Counted from the first letter of the stretch, positions 7,533-16,572 are shown. The stretch: 64,000 nt of DNA from Nakamurella alba (GCF_009707545.1 NZ_WLYK01000001.1:1798001-1862000); one strand, 5' to 3'. The notes: generated by a model from the sequence alone, not told the origin. A program made the numbers and translations.

Positions 7533-9842
7533 TCAGACCTGGGCGAACTGGGCGAACTCGCGGGGGCGCAGGAACTCGGTCTCGATCCTGGCCTTCTCCG
7601 GCCGGACGGGACGGGACCACAGGAAGCCCTGGCCGACCGTGCAGCCGGTGGCCAGCAGCCGCTCCCGCTCGGCCTCGGTCTCCACGCCCTCGGCGACGAC
7701 CTCGAGTTTCAGCACCCGGCCGAGGGCGACGATCGCCTCGATGATCCCGGGGCCTGAGTCCTGGCTGCCGAGATCGGTGACGAACTGCCGGTCGATCTTG
7801 AGCACATCGACCGGGAGTTCGCGCAGCTGGGCCAGAGACGAGTAACCGGTGCCGAAGTCGTCGATCGCCACCTTGATGCCCTTGCCGCGCAGGTACTTCA
7901 GCGACTGCTTGGCCACCGGCGAGTCGTAGACGAAACTGGTCTCGCTCACCTCCAGCCCGAGAGACTTCGCGGGGAAACCGGTATCGACCAGCACGGAGTC
8001 GACCAGGTCCGGGAAGGACGGATCCCGCAACTGCCGCGGCGAGACGTTGATCCAGAGCGTGACGTCACGCCAGTGGCTCGCGGCCGACCGCCAGAGCATC
8101 ATCTGCGTACAGGCGCGCCGGAGCGCGAGCTCACCCAGCGCGAAGATCTGACCGCTCTCCTCGGCGGTCGGGATGAACCGGCCGGGCGGTACCTCCGGAC
8201 GTCCCGGCGTGCGCCACCGCATCAGCGCTTCGAGTGCGATCACCCGCCCCGTCCGGATCTCGACGATCGGCTGGTAGTCACAGGTGAGATCGCCGTTCTC
8301 GAGCGCCTTGTCGAGCTCACCCTCCATGCTCAGCCGCCCAGCGGCCTGCTCCCTGAGGTCGTCGCTGAACGCGGCGACCGAGTTCCGGCCGGACCGCTTC
8401 GCGGCGTACATGGCCAGATCGGCATCGCCCACCAGATCCGCCGCCCGGCCGTCCGAGCCCGGGGCGTGCATCGCGACGCCGACACTCACGGACAGCGAGA
8501 TGGTGCGTCCGGCATGGGTGATCGGCTGCCGCAACGCCGTGACGATCCGCTGGCCGCGCCGGTCGGCCTCGGCCCGGTCCACCACCCCGGGACAGACCAC
8601 CAGGAACTCGTCGCCGCCGAAGCGGGCGACCGTCTCCGCAGGGTCGGCGATCGCCACCAACCGCGCGGCGACGGCCTCCAGGAACTGGTCGCCGACCGCG
8701 TGGCCGAAGGTGTCGTTGATGAACTTGAACTGATCGAGATCGACGAACAGCAACGCCATGCCCGGATCCCGCTGGTCGATGCTCTGCTGCAACAGGTTGA
8801 GCACGGCGGCCCGGTTCATCAGGCCGGTCAGGTTGTCGTAGGTCGCCGCGTCCCGCAGTGCCGCCAGGTCGGCGGCCCGGGTCATCGCCACCTCGGCCAG
8901 GTTGACCCAGCGCCGCATCTGGACGAGGTCCTCGGCGGTCGGGGCCCGGGTGTCCCGGTAGTACTGGGCGAACGTGCCGAGCACGATGCCGGCACTGCTG
9001 ATGATCGGGATGGACCAGCAGGCGCCCAGGCCGTGTTCCAGGGCCACGACCTTCCACTTGGACCAGAGCGGGTCGGTGGCGATGTCGGTGACGATCACCG
9101 TGTCCCGGCGGTGCACGGCGGTGCCGCACGAACCGACCTCCGGTCCGACGTGGATGCCGTCGATCGCCTGGTTGTAGGCAGCGGGCAGACGGGGGCCGGC
9201 ACCGAACCGGAGCTGGTCCCCGTCGAGGATCTGGATCGAGCACAGGGTGGCCGGGAAGGCTGCCTCGACAGCCTTCGCCAAGGTGTCCAGGATGGTCAGC
9301 AGGTCCACGCCACGGACGATCAGGTCGAGCACGGCGGTCGATGCGTTGAGGACGGCATCTCGGTCCAGCAGTGCCAGCCGGCTCCGGCGCAGCTCCAGCA
9401 GCGACACCGCCATCATCCCCAGCTGACCGAGCCGGTCCATCTGCTCCGCAGTGGGCTCCCGGGGCTGCTCGTCCCAGGCGCACAGGGCGCCCAGCGCCTC
9501 CCCGCGCGAGGTGATCAGCGGGACACCGGCATAGAAACGCACACCACCCGGAACGCCGACCCGCGGGTGCCCGGCCAGCGACGGGTCGGCCTCGGCGTCG
9601 CTGATCACCAGTGCCTGGCCGCCGGACGCGACCTTGTCGCAGAGCGTCTCCGAGTTGTCGTGGCTGATCCCGGACCGGGGGATCGCTGCCTTCAACCACA
9701 CCCGGTCCGGGGTGACCAGGCTCAGCTCGGCGTGCGATGTGCCGAACAAGGCGACCACCATCTCGACCAGCGCCTCGAACTCGGGCTCCGGCGGGGTGTC
9801 GAGGATCTGGAACTCGTCCAGCACGTGAGCAGCATGGGTCAT
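7533..9842 (-). CDS. GAF-GAF-GGDEF-EAL cyclic-di-GMP turnover protein
   Basis: 769 residues, soluble, with no membrane segment. Two GAF sensor domains occupy roughly 20-160 and 180-315; the second contains GSCGTAVHRRDTVIVTDIATDPLW, typical of such sensors. A GGDEF domain follows (about 330-495) with an intact GGDEF signature near residue 407, then an EAL domain (about 510-755) with EAL near 537, DDFGTGYSS near 660 and VAEGVE near 705. Both catalytic motifs look functional, so it may make or degrade c-di-GMP depending on the GAF input. The RxxD inhibitory site normally upstream of GGDEF reads DPAE here, so product inhibition may be absent. It is transcribed alone, divergent from the hydroxyproline-type operon. 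Confidence 0.93.
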   Translation of the reverse strand: MTHAAHVLDEFQILDTPPEPEFEALVEMVVALFGTSHAELSLVTPDRVWLKAAIPRSGISHDNSETLCDKVASGGQALVISDAEADPSLAGHPRVGVPGGVRFYAGVPLITSRGEALGALCAWDEQPREPTAEQMDRLGQLGMMAVSLLELRRSRLALLDRDAVLNASTAVLDLIVRGVDLLTILDTLAKAVEAAFPATLCSIQILDGDQLRFGAGPRLPAAYNQAIDGIHVGPEVGSCGTAVHRRDTVIVTDIATDPLWSKWKVVALEHGLGACWSIPIISSAGIVLGTFAQYYRDTRAPTAEDLVQMRRWVNLAEVAMTRAADLAALRDAATYDNLTGLMNRAAVLNLLQQSIDQRDPGMALLFVDLDQFKFINDTFGHAVGDQFLEAVAARLVAIADPAETVARFGGDEFLVVCPGVVDRAEADRRGQRIVTALRQPITHAGRTISLSVSVGVAMHAPGSDGRAADLVGDADLAMYAAKRSGRNSVAAFSDDLREQAAGRLSMEGELDKALENGDLTCDYQPIVEIRTGRVIALEALMRWRTPGRPEVPPGRFIPTAEESGQIFALGELALRRACTQMMLWRSAASHWRDVTLWINVSPRQLRDPSFPDLVDSVLVDTGFPAKSLGLEVSETSFVYDSPVAKQSLKYLRGKGIKVAIDDFGTGYSSLAQLRELPVDVLKIDRQFVTDLGSQDSGPGIIEAIVALGRVLKLEVVAEGVETEAERERLLATGCTVGQGFLWSRPVRPEKARIETEFLRPREFAQFAQV

Positions 9843-10309
9843 CGGATCTCCACTCCCCTCACGCAGAAGGGATCAACGGTCCGTCACCGGTCGGCAGCAC
9901 TGCGCCACTGCGCCGACGCCCCGATCTTCCCCTTGTTCCACAGCGATGGGAAAGAAAAGGGGCCCGACTCGGTCGCTCCGGCGGAACGTTCACGCCACAG
10001 CATTCCGGGCCGCGGCGGGCTGGACTGGCGCCGTCACACCGATGGCCGCAGTCGCGCGCGCTCCTGGCATGACAGCAGTAGTGCGGACATCGGCCGGTGG
10101 CCGTGGTGGTGTGCACCTGCCCCGGCTCGGTGGTGGTGGGCACTGGTGGTGTACCGCGCCGCGCGCCAGCACTTGCCCCGGCGGCGAGTGTCTGACAATC
10201 TGACAGTCTGGCCCGGACGCGTCGGTCGCGGCCGGATGTAGTCCAGTTGCCGTCGTCGTTGTGTCCGTTCCCGGTCGGCCGAAGACCGGAGATCCGTGAG
10301 GTCCCGCGA
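9843..10309. other. Divergent intergenic region, no gene seen
   Basis: This 467-base stretch separates the c-di-GMP gene from the oxidase/lyase/racemase operon. Only overlapping reading frames of skewed composition are present and none has a convincing ribosome site or protein-like sequence. It should hold the promoters of both units and contains the candidate GntR site at 10181-10200. Confidence 0.6.
10181..10200 (-). promoter_or_regulatory. Candidate GntR operator upstream of the catabolic operon
   Basis: On the minus strand this reads GATTGTCAGACACTCGCCGC. It matches at 15 of 20 positions the element 14361-14380 upstream of the GntR gene. It lies about 110 bases before the GTG of the oxidase gene. 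Shared sites of this kind usually mark a local regulator acting on its own gene and on the catabolic operon; binding itself is inferred. Confidence 0.45.
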
Positions 10310-11587
10310 GTGCACATAGTTGTCGTCGGCGGCGGTGTCATCGGTCTGACGACCGCCTACCACCTCGCCCGGGAGGGTGAGCAGGTCACCGTGCTCGATG
10401 CTCGTGCCGCCGGCCGAGGTGCGAGCGAGGTCAATGCAGGATGGGTGGTCCCGGCGGAGGCCACCCCGGTCCCCGGTCCCGGCATGGTGCTGCAGTCGAT
10501 GAAATGGATGCTGCACCGCGACAGCCCGTTGTACATCCGGCCCTCGCTGCACCCGTCGTTCCTGCGGTTCATGACCGGGATGTGGCGGCACTCCAACGCC
10601 CGGGACCAGCGGGCCGGCTTCGAGGGGCACCTGCGGCTGGCGCAGGCCACCGTCGAGGTCTTCGACGAGTACCGCGCGGACGGCATGGACTTCGAGATGC
10701 ACAACGCCGGTCTGCTGATGGCCTTCACCGACCCGGCCAACCTCCACCACCACCTGGACAACCTGGACCTGGTGCGGCGGTACGGGCTGGATCCGCAGGT
10801 GCTGATGGACGACGACGTCCGGGGGTACGAACCGCACCTGTCCGACGCGGTCCGCGGCGGCATCCGGTTCCCGCTGGAGCGTCACGTCGACCCGGAGGCG
10901 TTGGTCCGGGCGCTCGCCGGTCGACTGGCCACCATGGGTGCCCGGGTCGTCGAGCACGCCAAGGTCGACGGCGTCGTGCGCGACGGCCACCGGATCACCG
11001 CGGTGCGCAGCGGCGACCGGCGGTTCCCCGCGGACCGGTTCGTGCTGGCCGCCGGCGCCTGGACCGGGCCGGTGTCCCGGCTGTTCGGCGCCCCGCTGCC
11101 GATCCGCCCGGGCAAGGGCTACAGCGTCGACCTGGCGCCGTTCGGGCTGCGCGGGCCGGTCAACCTCTCCGACTCGAAGGTGGCGGTGACGCCGTTGGAC
11201 GACCGGCTGCGGCTGGCCGGGACGATGGAGTTCGGTGGCCTCGACGAGAGGGTCAACCAGGTGCGGGTCGACGCGATCCTGCGGGCGCCCGGTCGGTACT
11301 TCCGGGACTGGTCACCGCCGTCGGAAACCCCGGTGGCCCGGGCCGGCTGCCGGCCGATGACCCCGGACGGCCTGCCGGTGATCGGCAGGCTGCCGGGCAC
11401 CGGCAACGCCTTCGTGAGCAGCGGTCACGGCATGCTCGGGGTCACCCTTGCTCCCGGCACCGCGCTCGCCCTCGCCGACCTGGTCCTCCACGACATCACA
11501 CCCGAGCAACTGCAACCGTTCTCGCCGACCCGCTTCCGGCGGGGCGGCCGCACCCCGACGAACCGGCTCCGGAAGGAACCCGCATGA
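10310..11587 (+). CDS. DadA-like FAD-dependent D-amino acid oxidoreductase, probable D-hydroxyproline dehydrogenase
   Basis: 425 residues. It opens with a Rossmann FAD motif, VVVGGGVIGLTTAYHL, and continues in the DAO/DadA fold (ASEVNAGWVVP near residue 40, PIRPGKGYSVDL near 265, RPMTPDGLPVIG near 350, and the terminal SSGHGMLGVTLAPGTA that binds FAD). The chosen GTG at 10310 sits directly before the FAD motif with GAGG upstream; an upstream TTG start would add 21 residues. In trans-4-hydroxyproline catabolism a flavoenzyme of this type oxidises cis-4-hydroxy-D-proline to the pyrroline. The downstream DapA-type lyase gene overlaps by 4 bases and a racemase-family gene follows, which supports that role over a general D-alanine dehydrogenase. 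Confidence 0.85.
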   Translation: MHIVVVGGGVIGLTTAYHLAREGEQVTVLDARAAGRGASEVNAGWVVPAEATPVPGPGMVLQSMKWMLHRDSPLYIRPSLHPSFLRFMTGMWRHSNARDQRAGFEGHLRLAQATVEVFDEYRADGMDFEMHNAGLLMAFTDPANLHHHLDNLDLVRRYGLDPQVLMDDDVRGYEPHLSDAVRGGIRFPLERHVDPEALVRALAGRLATMGARVVEHAKVDGVVRDGHRITAVRSGDRRFPADRFVLAAGAWTGPVSRLFGAPLPIRPGKGYSVDLAPFGLRGPVNLSDSKVAVTPLDDRLRLAGTMEFGGLDERVNQVRVDAILRAPGRYFRDWSPPSETPVARAGCRPMTPDGLPVIGRLPGTGNAFVSSGHGMLGVTLAPGTALALADLVLHDITPEQLQPFSPTRFRRGGRTPTNRLRKEPA

Positions 11588-12489
11588 CCGCTCCCGCCCT
11601 CAGAGGCATCCTGGCCGCCGTGACCACCCCGTTCACCGCGGACGGCAGCGCCGTCGACGAACCGGTGATCCGGTCCCAGGTGGACCGGCTGGTCGCCGCC
11701 GGCATCCACGGCCTGGTGCCGACCGGCACCACCGGGGAGTTCACCGCGCTGACCCCGGTCGAGTACCGCCGGGTGATCGAGCTCTACGTACAGGCAGCTG
11801 CCGGCCGGGTACCGGTGGTGGCCGGGGTCGGTGCGCTGACCACCGCCGACGCCGTCGCGCTGGCCGTCGATCTCGAGGCGCTCGGTGCGGACGCACTGAT
11901 GGTCGTGCCGCCGTTCTACGACCCGCTCGACCTGCCGGCGGTCACCGCCTTCCTCACCGCGGTGTCGGCCGCCGTCTCCCTGCCGATCGTCTACTACAAC
12001 GTGCCGGGCGCGACCGGGGTGCGACTGACCGCCGCGGAACTGGCCGGTCTCGGCGCGATCGAGCGGGTGGACTATCTGAAGGACACCTCCGGTGACGCGG
12101 TCGCGCTGGCCGACCTGCTTGCCTCTCGCGGGCCGGACATCAAGGCGTTCAACGGCTGGGACACGTTGACCTTCATCGGGATCGCGAGCGGCGCGGAGGC
12201 GTCGGTCTGGGGCGCGGCAGGCCTGGTGCCGGACCTGGCAGTGGAACTCTGGGAGACCCTGGCCGAGAAGGGCGATCTCGCCCGGGCACGGGAGCTGTGG
12301 CGGCCGCTCTGGGCGATCAGCGACTTCCTGGAGTCCGTGAACTACGTCGCCGGGATCAAGGCCGGGTTGGAGCTCATCGGGCACCCGGCCGGTCCGCCAC
12401 GGCTGCCCGTCCGGCCGCTCGACGGAGCGCAGCGGACCCGGCTGGCCGGACTGCTCGCCGCCGCCGGCGTGCCCGTGGTGGGGGCGTGA
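11584..12489 (+). CDS. DapA-family lyase, probable 1-pyrroline-4-hydroxy-2-carboxylate deaminase
   Basis: 301 residues, full-length (beta/alpha)8 DHDPS/NAL fold. It has the TTPF start motif, GTTGEF near residue 47, the catalytic tyrosine in YYNVPG (Tyr138) and the Schiff-base lysine in YLKDTSG (Lys166). The ATG at 11584 overlaps the oxidase stop as ATGA; longer versions of this frame run inside the upstream gene and are shadows. General DapA proteins condense pyruvate with semialdehyde, but members placed between a D-amino-acid dehydrogenase and a proline-racemase homologue act in hydroxyproline breakdown, giving 2-oxoglutarate semialdehyde. The semialdehyde dehydrogenase expected next in that pathway is not in this window. 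Confidence 0.85.
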   Translation: MTAPALRGILAAVTTPFTADGSAVDEPVIRSQVDRLVAAGIHGLVPTGTTGEFTALTPVEYRRVIELYVQAAAGRVPVVAGVGALTTADAVALAVDLEALGADALMVVPPFYDPLDLPAVTAFLTAVSAAVSLPIVYYNVPGATGVRLTAAELAGLGAIERVDYLKDTSGDAVALADLLASRGPDIKAFNGWDTLTFIGIASGAEASVWGAAGLVPDLAVELWETLAEKGDLARARELWRPLWAISDFLESVNYVAGIKAGLELIGHPAGPPRLPVRPLDGAQRTRLAGLLAAAGVPVVGA

Positions 12490-13646
12490 CGGTCGGCGGA
12501 ACGGCGGCCGGGGCCACGACCGCAACGGCCGGAGGTACAACCGCCGGGGAGGTGGCCCTCGCCGGGCGCTCCTTCGACGCGATCGAGGTGCACGCCGAGG
12601 GTGAGCCGGGCCGGATCCTCACCACCGTCGCGGATCTCGTGCGGGGCGACACGATGGCGGAGCGGCTCGCCTGGTGCCGGGAGCACCTCGACCCGCTGCG
12701 CCTGCTCATGCTGCACGAGCCGCGGGGCTACCCCGGGCTGTGTGCCGTCCTGCTGCTGCCGCCGGTCCGTCCGGGGTCGCACTTCGGCATCGTGGTGGTG
12801 GAACAGGGCGGCTTCACCCCGATGTCCGGGAGCAACACGATCTGCACCGTGACCGCCGTGCTCGAGCGCGGCCTGGTCCCGGTACCGTCCGGCCCGGTCG
12901 GTGCCGACGGCGTCACCACGACCGACGTGGTGATCGACACGGCGGTCGGCACCGTCACGGCACGCGCCCGGACCCTCGGCGCGAAGGTGCTGTCGGTGAC
13001 GGTGGTGAACGTGCCCGCGTTCGTCGTCGGACTCGATCTCCCGCTGGAGGTGCCGGAGTTCGGCACCGTGCCGGTCGATGTCGTCTTCGGCGGGCAGTTC
13101 TTCGTGCAGACCGACGTCCGGAACCTCGGACTGGCACTCGACCCCGATCACGGGCGGCAGCTCGCCCGCGCCGGCGCGATGCTGAAACTGGCGGCGCTGG
13201 AACAGTTCCCGGTGTCACATCCGGAGTCGCCGGGAGCAGGGACGATCAATCTGGTCATGCTGCACACCGGTGACCGCACGCCGGGCGTGCCCGACCGCAA
13301 CACCGTGGTGCTGGACAACGGGCCGTTGCGCCGGGACGACCCGTCGACCTGGACCGGGGCGTTGGACCGCTCCCCGTGCGGCACCGGGACCTGTGGCCGG
13401 ATGGCCGCGCTGCACGCCCGCGGCCGGCTCGCGGTCGGCGAGGAGTTCGTCCACCACAGCATCATCGGCAGCCGGTTCACCGGCCGCCTGACCGGAACCA
13501 CCACGGTGGGCGACCGCCCCGCGGTGCTGCCGACGATCACCGGACGAGGGTGGGTCACCGGCCGGTCCACCTGGGAACTCGACCCGACCGACCTGTTCCC
13601 GACGGGCTACACCGTCGGCGACCTCTGGGCCCCGGCAGGCAGCTGA
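12486..13646 (+). CDS. Proline racemase-family protein, probable hydroxyproline 2-epimerase with a Ser/Cys pair
   Basis: 386 residues. The GTG at 12486 overlaps the previous stop as GTGA; the N-terminal 20 residues are Gly/Ala/Thr-rich and the conserved domain starts at FDAIEVHAEGEPGR. The first catalytic position, Cys in proline racemase (MCGHG), is Ser114 here in MSGSNT; the second, Cys298 in SPCGTGTCG, is kept. The superfamily is known to include Cys/Cys racemases and epimerases, Ser/Cys epimerases and Cys/Thr dehydratases, so this pair points to a 4-hydroxyproline 2-epimerase rather than a 3-hydroxyproline dehydratase. Its 3' end overlaps the convergent GntR gene by 40 bases. It is the third gene of a translationally coupled operon. 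Confidence 0.83.
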   Translation: MTVGGTAAGATTATAGGTTAGEVALAGRSFDAIEVHAEGEPGRILTTVADLVRGDTMAERLAWCREHLDPLRLLMLHEPRGYPGLCAVLLLPPVRPGSHFGIVVVEQGGFTPMSGSNTICTVTAVLERGLVPVPSGPVGADGVTTTDVVIDTAVGTVTARARTLGAKVLSVTVVNVPAFVVGLDLPLEVPEFGTVPVDVVFGGQFFVQTDVRNLGLALDPDHGRQLARAGAMLKLAALEQFPVSHPESPGAGTINLVMLHTGDRTPGVPDRNTVVLDNGPLRRDDPSTWTGALDRSPCGTGTCGRMAALHARGRLAVGEEFVHHSIIGSRFTGRLTGTTTVGDRPAVLPTITGRGWVTGRSTWELDPTDLFPTGYTVGDLWAPAGS

Positions 13647-14338
13647 CCCGCCACGGCCCGCCGTTCCAGGATCGAGATGAGATCCGATGCGCTGCCCAGC
13701 GTGTGGATCCGCAACGCATCGGCCACCCGGGCCTCGTCGCGGGCCAGGATCGCCGACACCATGTCGTGGTGCACGTCGTGCGCGCGCCGCGCATCGCCAC
13801 GGGTCGCCTGGTCGTAGGCCAACATGATGGTGATGTGCGCCTCGGTCACCGGCCACAGCCGGATCAGCATCGAGTTCTCCGAGGCCGCCCAGATCTCCCG
13901 GTGGAACGCGATGTGCGCCTCGTGCGCGGCCACCGGGTCCGCATCCACCGGCAGCCGGTCGTACGCCTTCCAGGCCTGCCGCACCCGGTCGAGCCGCCGG
14001 CCGGTCGGATCGTCCAGGATCTCCTGCACCGCAAGGGTGTCCAGCGCGACCCTGGTCGTGGCGGTGTCGGCGACCGCCTTCACATCGAGATCGGCGACGC
14101 GCAACCCCCGGTAGGGCTCCTGGACCAGCAGGCCCTCCTGGGCCAGCTGGGCGACCGCCTCCCGCATGGTCGGTCGGCTGACGTTGAGCGACGCGGCGAG
14201 CCCGTTCTCGGTCAGCTTCTCGCCGGGCTGCAAGGTGCCGAGGACGATCGCCCGCCGGATGGTGCTGATCGCCCCGTCCCGCCGGGACACCGACGCCACC
14301 GGATCCAGGCCGCCGGTGCCGCTGTCGGCTGCGGACAT
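13607..14338 (-). CDS. GntR-family regulator, FCD (FadR) subfamily
   Basis: 243 residues. The N-terminal winged helix (about residues 20-90) has the family pattern IRRAIVLGTLQPGEKLTENGLAASLNVSRPTMREAVAQLAQEGLL; the C-terminal FCD effector domain contains the metal-binding His/Asp set (HIAFHREIW near 142-150, TEAHITIM, HDVHHDMV). The ATG has GGAGG six bases upstream. It runs convergent to the catabolic operon, overlapping the racemase gene by 40 bases. The natural inference is that it senses hydroxyproline or a breakdown product and controls that operon together with itself through the paired 20-bp elements. Confidence 0.9.
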   Translation of the reverse strand: MSAADSGTGGLDPVASVSRRDGAISTIRRAIVLGTLQPGEKLTENGLAASLNVSRPTMREAVAQLAQEGLLVQEPYRGLRVADLDVKAVADTATTRVALDTLAVQEILDDPTGRRLDRVRQAWKAYDRLPVDADPVAAHEAHIAFHREIWAASENSMLIRLWPVTEAHITIMLAYDQATRGDARRAHDVHHDMVSAILARDEARVADALRIHTLGSASDLISILERRAVAGQLPAGAQRSPTV

Positions 14339-14360
14339 GCCCCACCTCCGGTGACCTGCT

Positions 14361-14380
14361 GATTGTCAAACGATCGACAA
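14361..14380 (+). promoter_or_regulatory. Candidate GntR autoregulatory operator
   Basis: GATTGTCAAACGATCGACAA lies 22 bases upstream of the GntR start codon and contains the inverted half-sites TTGTC and GACAA around 8 bases. It resembles 10181-10200 upstream of the catabolic operon. Confidence 0.5.
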
Positions 14381-14457
14381 AGGCTAACAGTCGAGGGCGT
14401 TCCGGAACGGGCGCCGCCGCCACCTGTGGACAAGGGGAGGTCCGACGACCACATCTC

Positions 14458-14476
14458 GCACCTGCGCCACAGGTGC
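14458..14476 (-). terminator. Stem-loop downstream of the flavoprotein gene
   Basis: Seven-base arms GCACCTG and CAGGTGC enclose 5 bases, about 50 bases beyond the stop of the minus-strand flavoprotein gene. There is no T-run, so it is only a possible terminator. Confidence 0.3.
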
Positions 14477-14523
14477 AGATGGTGCGGGCGCCGAGCAGGG
14501 AACGTCCGCGGAGCGGGCAGGGA

Positions 14524-16572
14524 TCACAGCGGCAGACAGAGTCTCCCGGCGTCGTAGATGGCCGCGTGGATGTTCCGGCTGGTCACCGCATCGCCGATGC
14601 GGAACAGCTGGTAGCGGCCGTCGGTGTTGCGCACCGTGGTCTGCGCGACCATGCGGAGCAGGGCACCGTGGTCGACCTCGCCGAGGTTCGAGGATCCCGG
14701 GAGCAGCTCGTGGTAGAGGTCGGCGTTCGGTGTGGTGCCGTTCTCCACCACCACGTGGTCCACGATCCGCTCCACGGCGGTCCCGCTGTAGTCGCTGCCG
14801 AGCACCGCGCGCAGCTTCCCGCCCGGGGCCCGGTGCACCTCGCTCAGCCGTCGCGCCAGGGTGATCCGCACGTCGTGGTCGGCGAAGGCGCTCAGGTACG
14901 CCGGCGAGTTCATCGACCCGATCTCCGGCGCGAGAGTCCTCTCCGGAGTGACGATCTCGACCCGCGCACCGCCCAGCGCCAGCACCTCCGCGGCATCCAT
15001 CCCCGGTTCGGCGCCGGACACGTCGTAGACCAGCACGTCGCCGGCCGCGCGCAGGGTGCCGGCGAGGACGTCCCAGCTGTCCCGGACCAGGTCGCCGCCG
15101 ACCGGAACCACGTCGGTGTCCGGGATCCCACCGGTCGCCACCACGACCAGGTCCGGGTCCTCGGCCAGCACCTCCGCCGCCTCCGCGTACACGCCGAAAC
15201 GCAGGTCCACCCCGGCCCGAGCGGCCTCGGAGACCCGCCAGTCGACGATGCCGAGCAGGTCCCGGCGTCGATGGGCGCGACCGGCCAACCGCACCTGCCC
15301 GCCGGGCTGCTCGTCGGCCTCGAGCAGCACCACCCGGTGACCGCGCTCGCCCAGCACCCGGGCCGCCTCCAGTCCGGCCGGTCCGGCGCCGATCACCACG
15401 GCGGAGCGCCGGCGCCCGGTCCGCAGCGGGACCAGTTGCGGCATCGACAGTTCCCGGCCGGTCGCCGGGTTGTGGATGCACTTCGCGTCACCGGCCTGGT
15501 AGATCGCGTCCAGGCAGTAGTTGGCACCGACGCACGGCCGGATCCGGTCCTCCTCGCCCCGGGCCACCTTGGCCACCAGGTGCGGGTCGGCCATCTGCGG
15601 ACGGGTCATCCCCACCAGGTCGACCAGGCCCTCGCGGATCGCGTAGCGGGCGGTCGCCACGTCGCTGATCCGGGCGGCGTGCATCACCGGGATGTCGATC
15701 TCCGACCGGATCCGGCCGGCGAACTCCAAGAACGGTGCGCTCGGCATGCCCATCGACGGGATCACCCTGGCCAGCGTCGCATCCCGGTCGATGGTCCCCT
15801 TGATCACGCTGACGAAATCGATGCCGTCGTCGGCGTAGCGGCGCAGCGCGGTCATCGCCTCGTCGTAGCCGAGTCCGCCGTCGTTGCCCTCGTCCAGCGA
15901 CATCCGGATGCCCACCACGAACTCCGGGCCGACCGCCTTGCGGATCGCGGTGATCACCTGCCGCGGGAACGCCATCCGCTGCTCGAGATCGCCGCCGAAC
16001 TCGTCGTCCCGGAAGTTGGTGGCGGGGGAGAGGAACCCGTCGAGCAGGTGGCCGTAGGCCTCGAGCTCGATCCCGTCCAGTCCCGCCTCGCGGCAGCGCA
16101 GCGCCGCGGTCGCGTAGTCGTCGGTGATCCGGTCCAGGTCCCACTTCTCGGCGACCTTCGGCATCGACCGATGGGCCGGCTCGCGCAGGGCGGAGGAGTA
16201 GACCAGCGGCAGCCAGTCCGCGGTGTAGTTGCTGCCCCGGCGGCCGAGGTGGGTGACCTGGCACATGACCGCGGCACCGGCCTCGTGCACCTCGTCGGCC
16301 AGTCGCCGCAGATGCCCGACGATCTCGTCCCGGTGCAGCAGCAGGTTGCCGAAGGCCGGCGGGCTGTCCGGGGACACCACGGCGGAACCGCCGATCATGG
16401 TGAGACCGACGCCGCCGCGTGCCTTCTCGACGTGGTAGGCGCGGTAACGATCGGCGGGCATCCCGGCATCGCCGTACGCCGGTTCGTGCGAGGTGCTCAC
16501 CACCCGGTTGCGCAGCTCGAGATCCTTGATCTTGAACGGCTGCAGCAGCGGGTCGAAGTCGGCGAGTCCCAC
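14524..16572 (-). CDS. Old-Yellow-Enzyme/2,4-dienoyl-CoA-reductase-type flavoprotein, probable N-methylproline demethylase-like
   Basis: 682 residues. An FMN-binding TIM barrel (residues about 5-340) is followed by a short Cys segment near 344 and an FAD/NAD(P) module starting AVVIGAGPAGLEAARVLGERGH near 389. This is the architecture of trimethylamine dehydrogenase and dienoyl-CoA reductase. The Cys segment reads RPCVGANYCLDAIYQ...KCIHNPATGRE; it lacks the usual CxxC start and looks like the version in proteins annotated as N-methylproline or stachydrine demethylases. The GTG start at 16572 was chosen for its GGAGAGG site; the open frame extends upstream but overlaps the divergent LysR gene. 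Proximity to hydroxyproline genes fits demethylation of an N-methylated proline, which remains an inference. Confidence 0.8.
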   Translation of the reverse strand: MGLADFDPLLQPFKIKDLELRNRVVSTSHEPAYGDAGMPADRYRAYHVEKARGGVGLTMIGGSAVVSPDSPPAFGNLLLHRDEIVGHLRRLADEVHEAGAAVMCQVTHLGRRGSNYTADWLPLVYSSALREPAHRSMPKVAEKWDLDRITDDYATAALRCREAGLDGIELEAYGHLLDGFLSPATNFRDDEFGGDLEQRMAFPRQVITAIRKAVGPEFVVGIRMSLDEGNDGGLGYDEAMTALRRYADDGIDFVSVIKGTIDRDATLARVIPSMGMPSAPFLEFAGRIRSEIDIPVMHAARISDVATARYAIREGLVDLVGMTRPQMADPHLVAKVARGEEDRIRPCVGANYCLDAIYQAGDAKCIHNPATGRELSMPQLVPLRTGRRRSAVVIGAGPAGLEAARVLGERGHRVVLLEADEQPGGQVRLAGRAHRRRDLLGIVDWRVSEAARAGVDLRFGVYAEAAEVLAEDPDLVVVATGGIPDTDVVPVGGDLVRDSWDVLAGTLRAAGDVLVYDVSGAEPGMDAAEVLALGGARVEIVTPERTLAPEIGSMNSPAYLSAFADHDVRITLARRLSEVHRAPGGKLRAVLGSDYSGTAVERIVDHVVVENGTTPNADLYHELLPGSSNLGEVDHGALLRMVAQTTVRNTDGRYQLFRIGDAVTSRNIHAAIYDAGRLCLPL

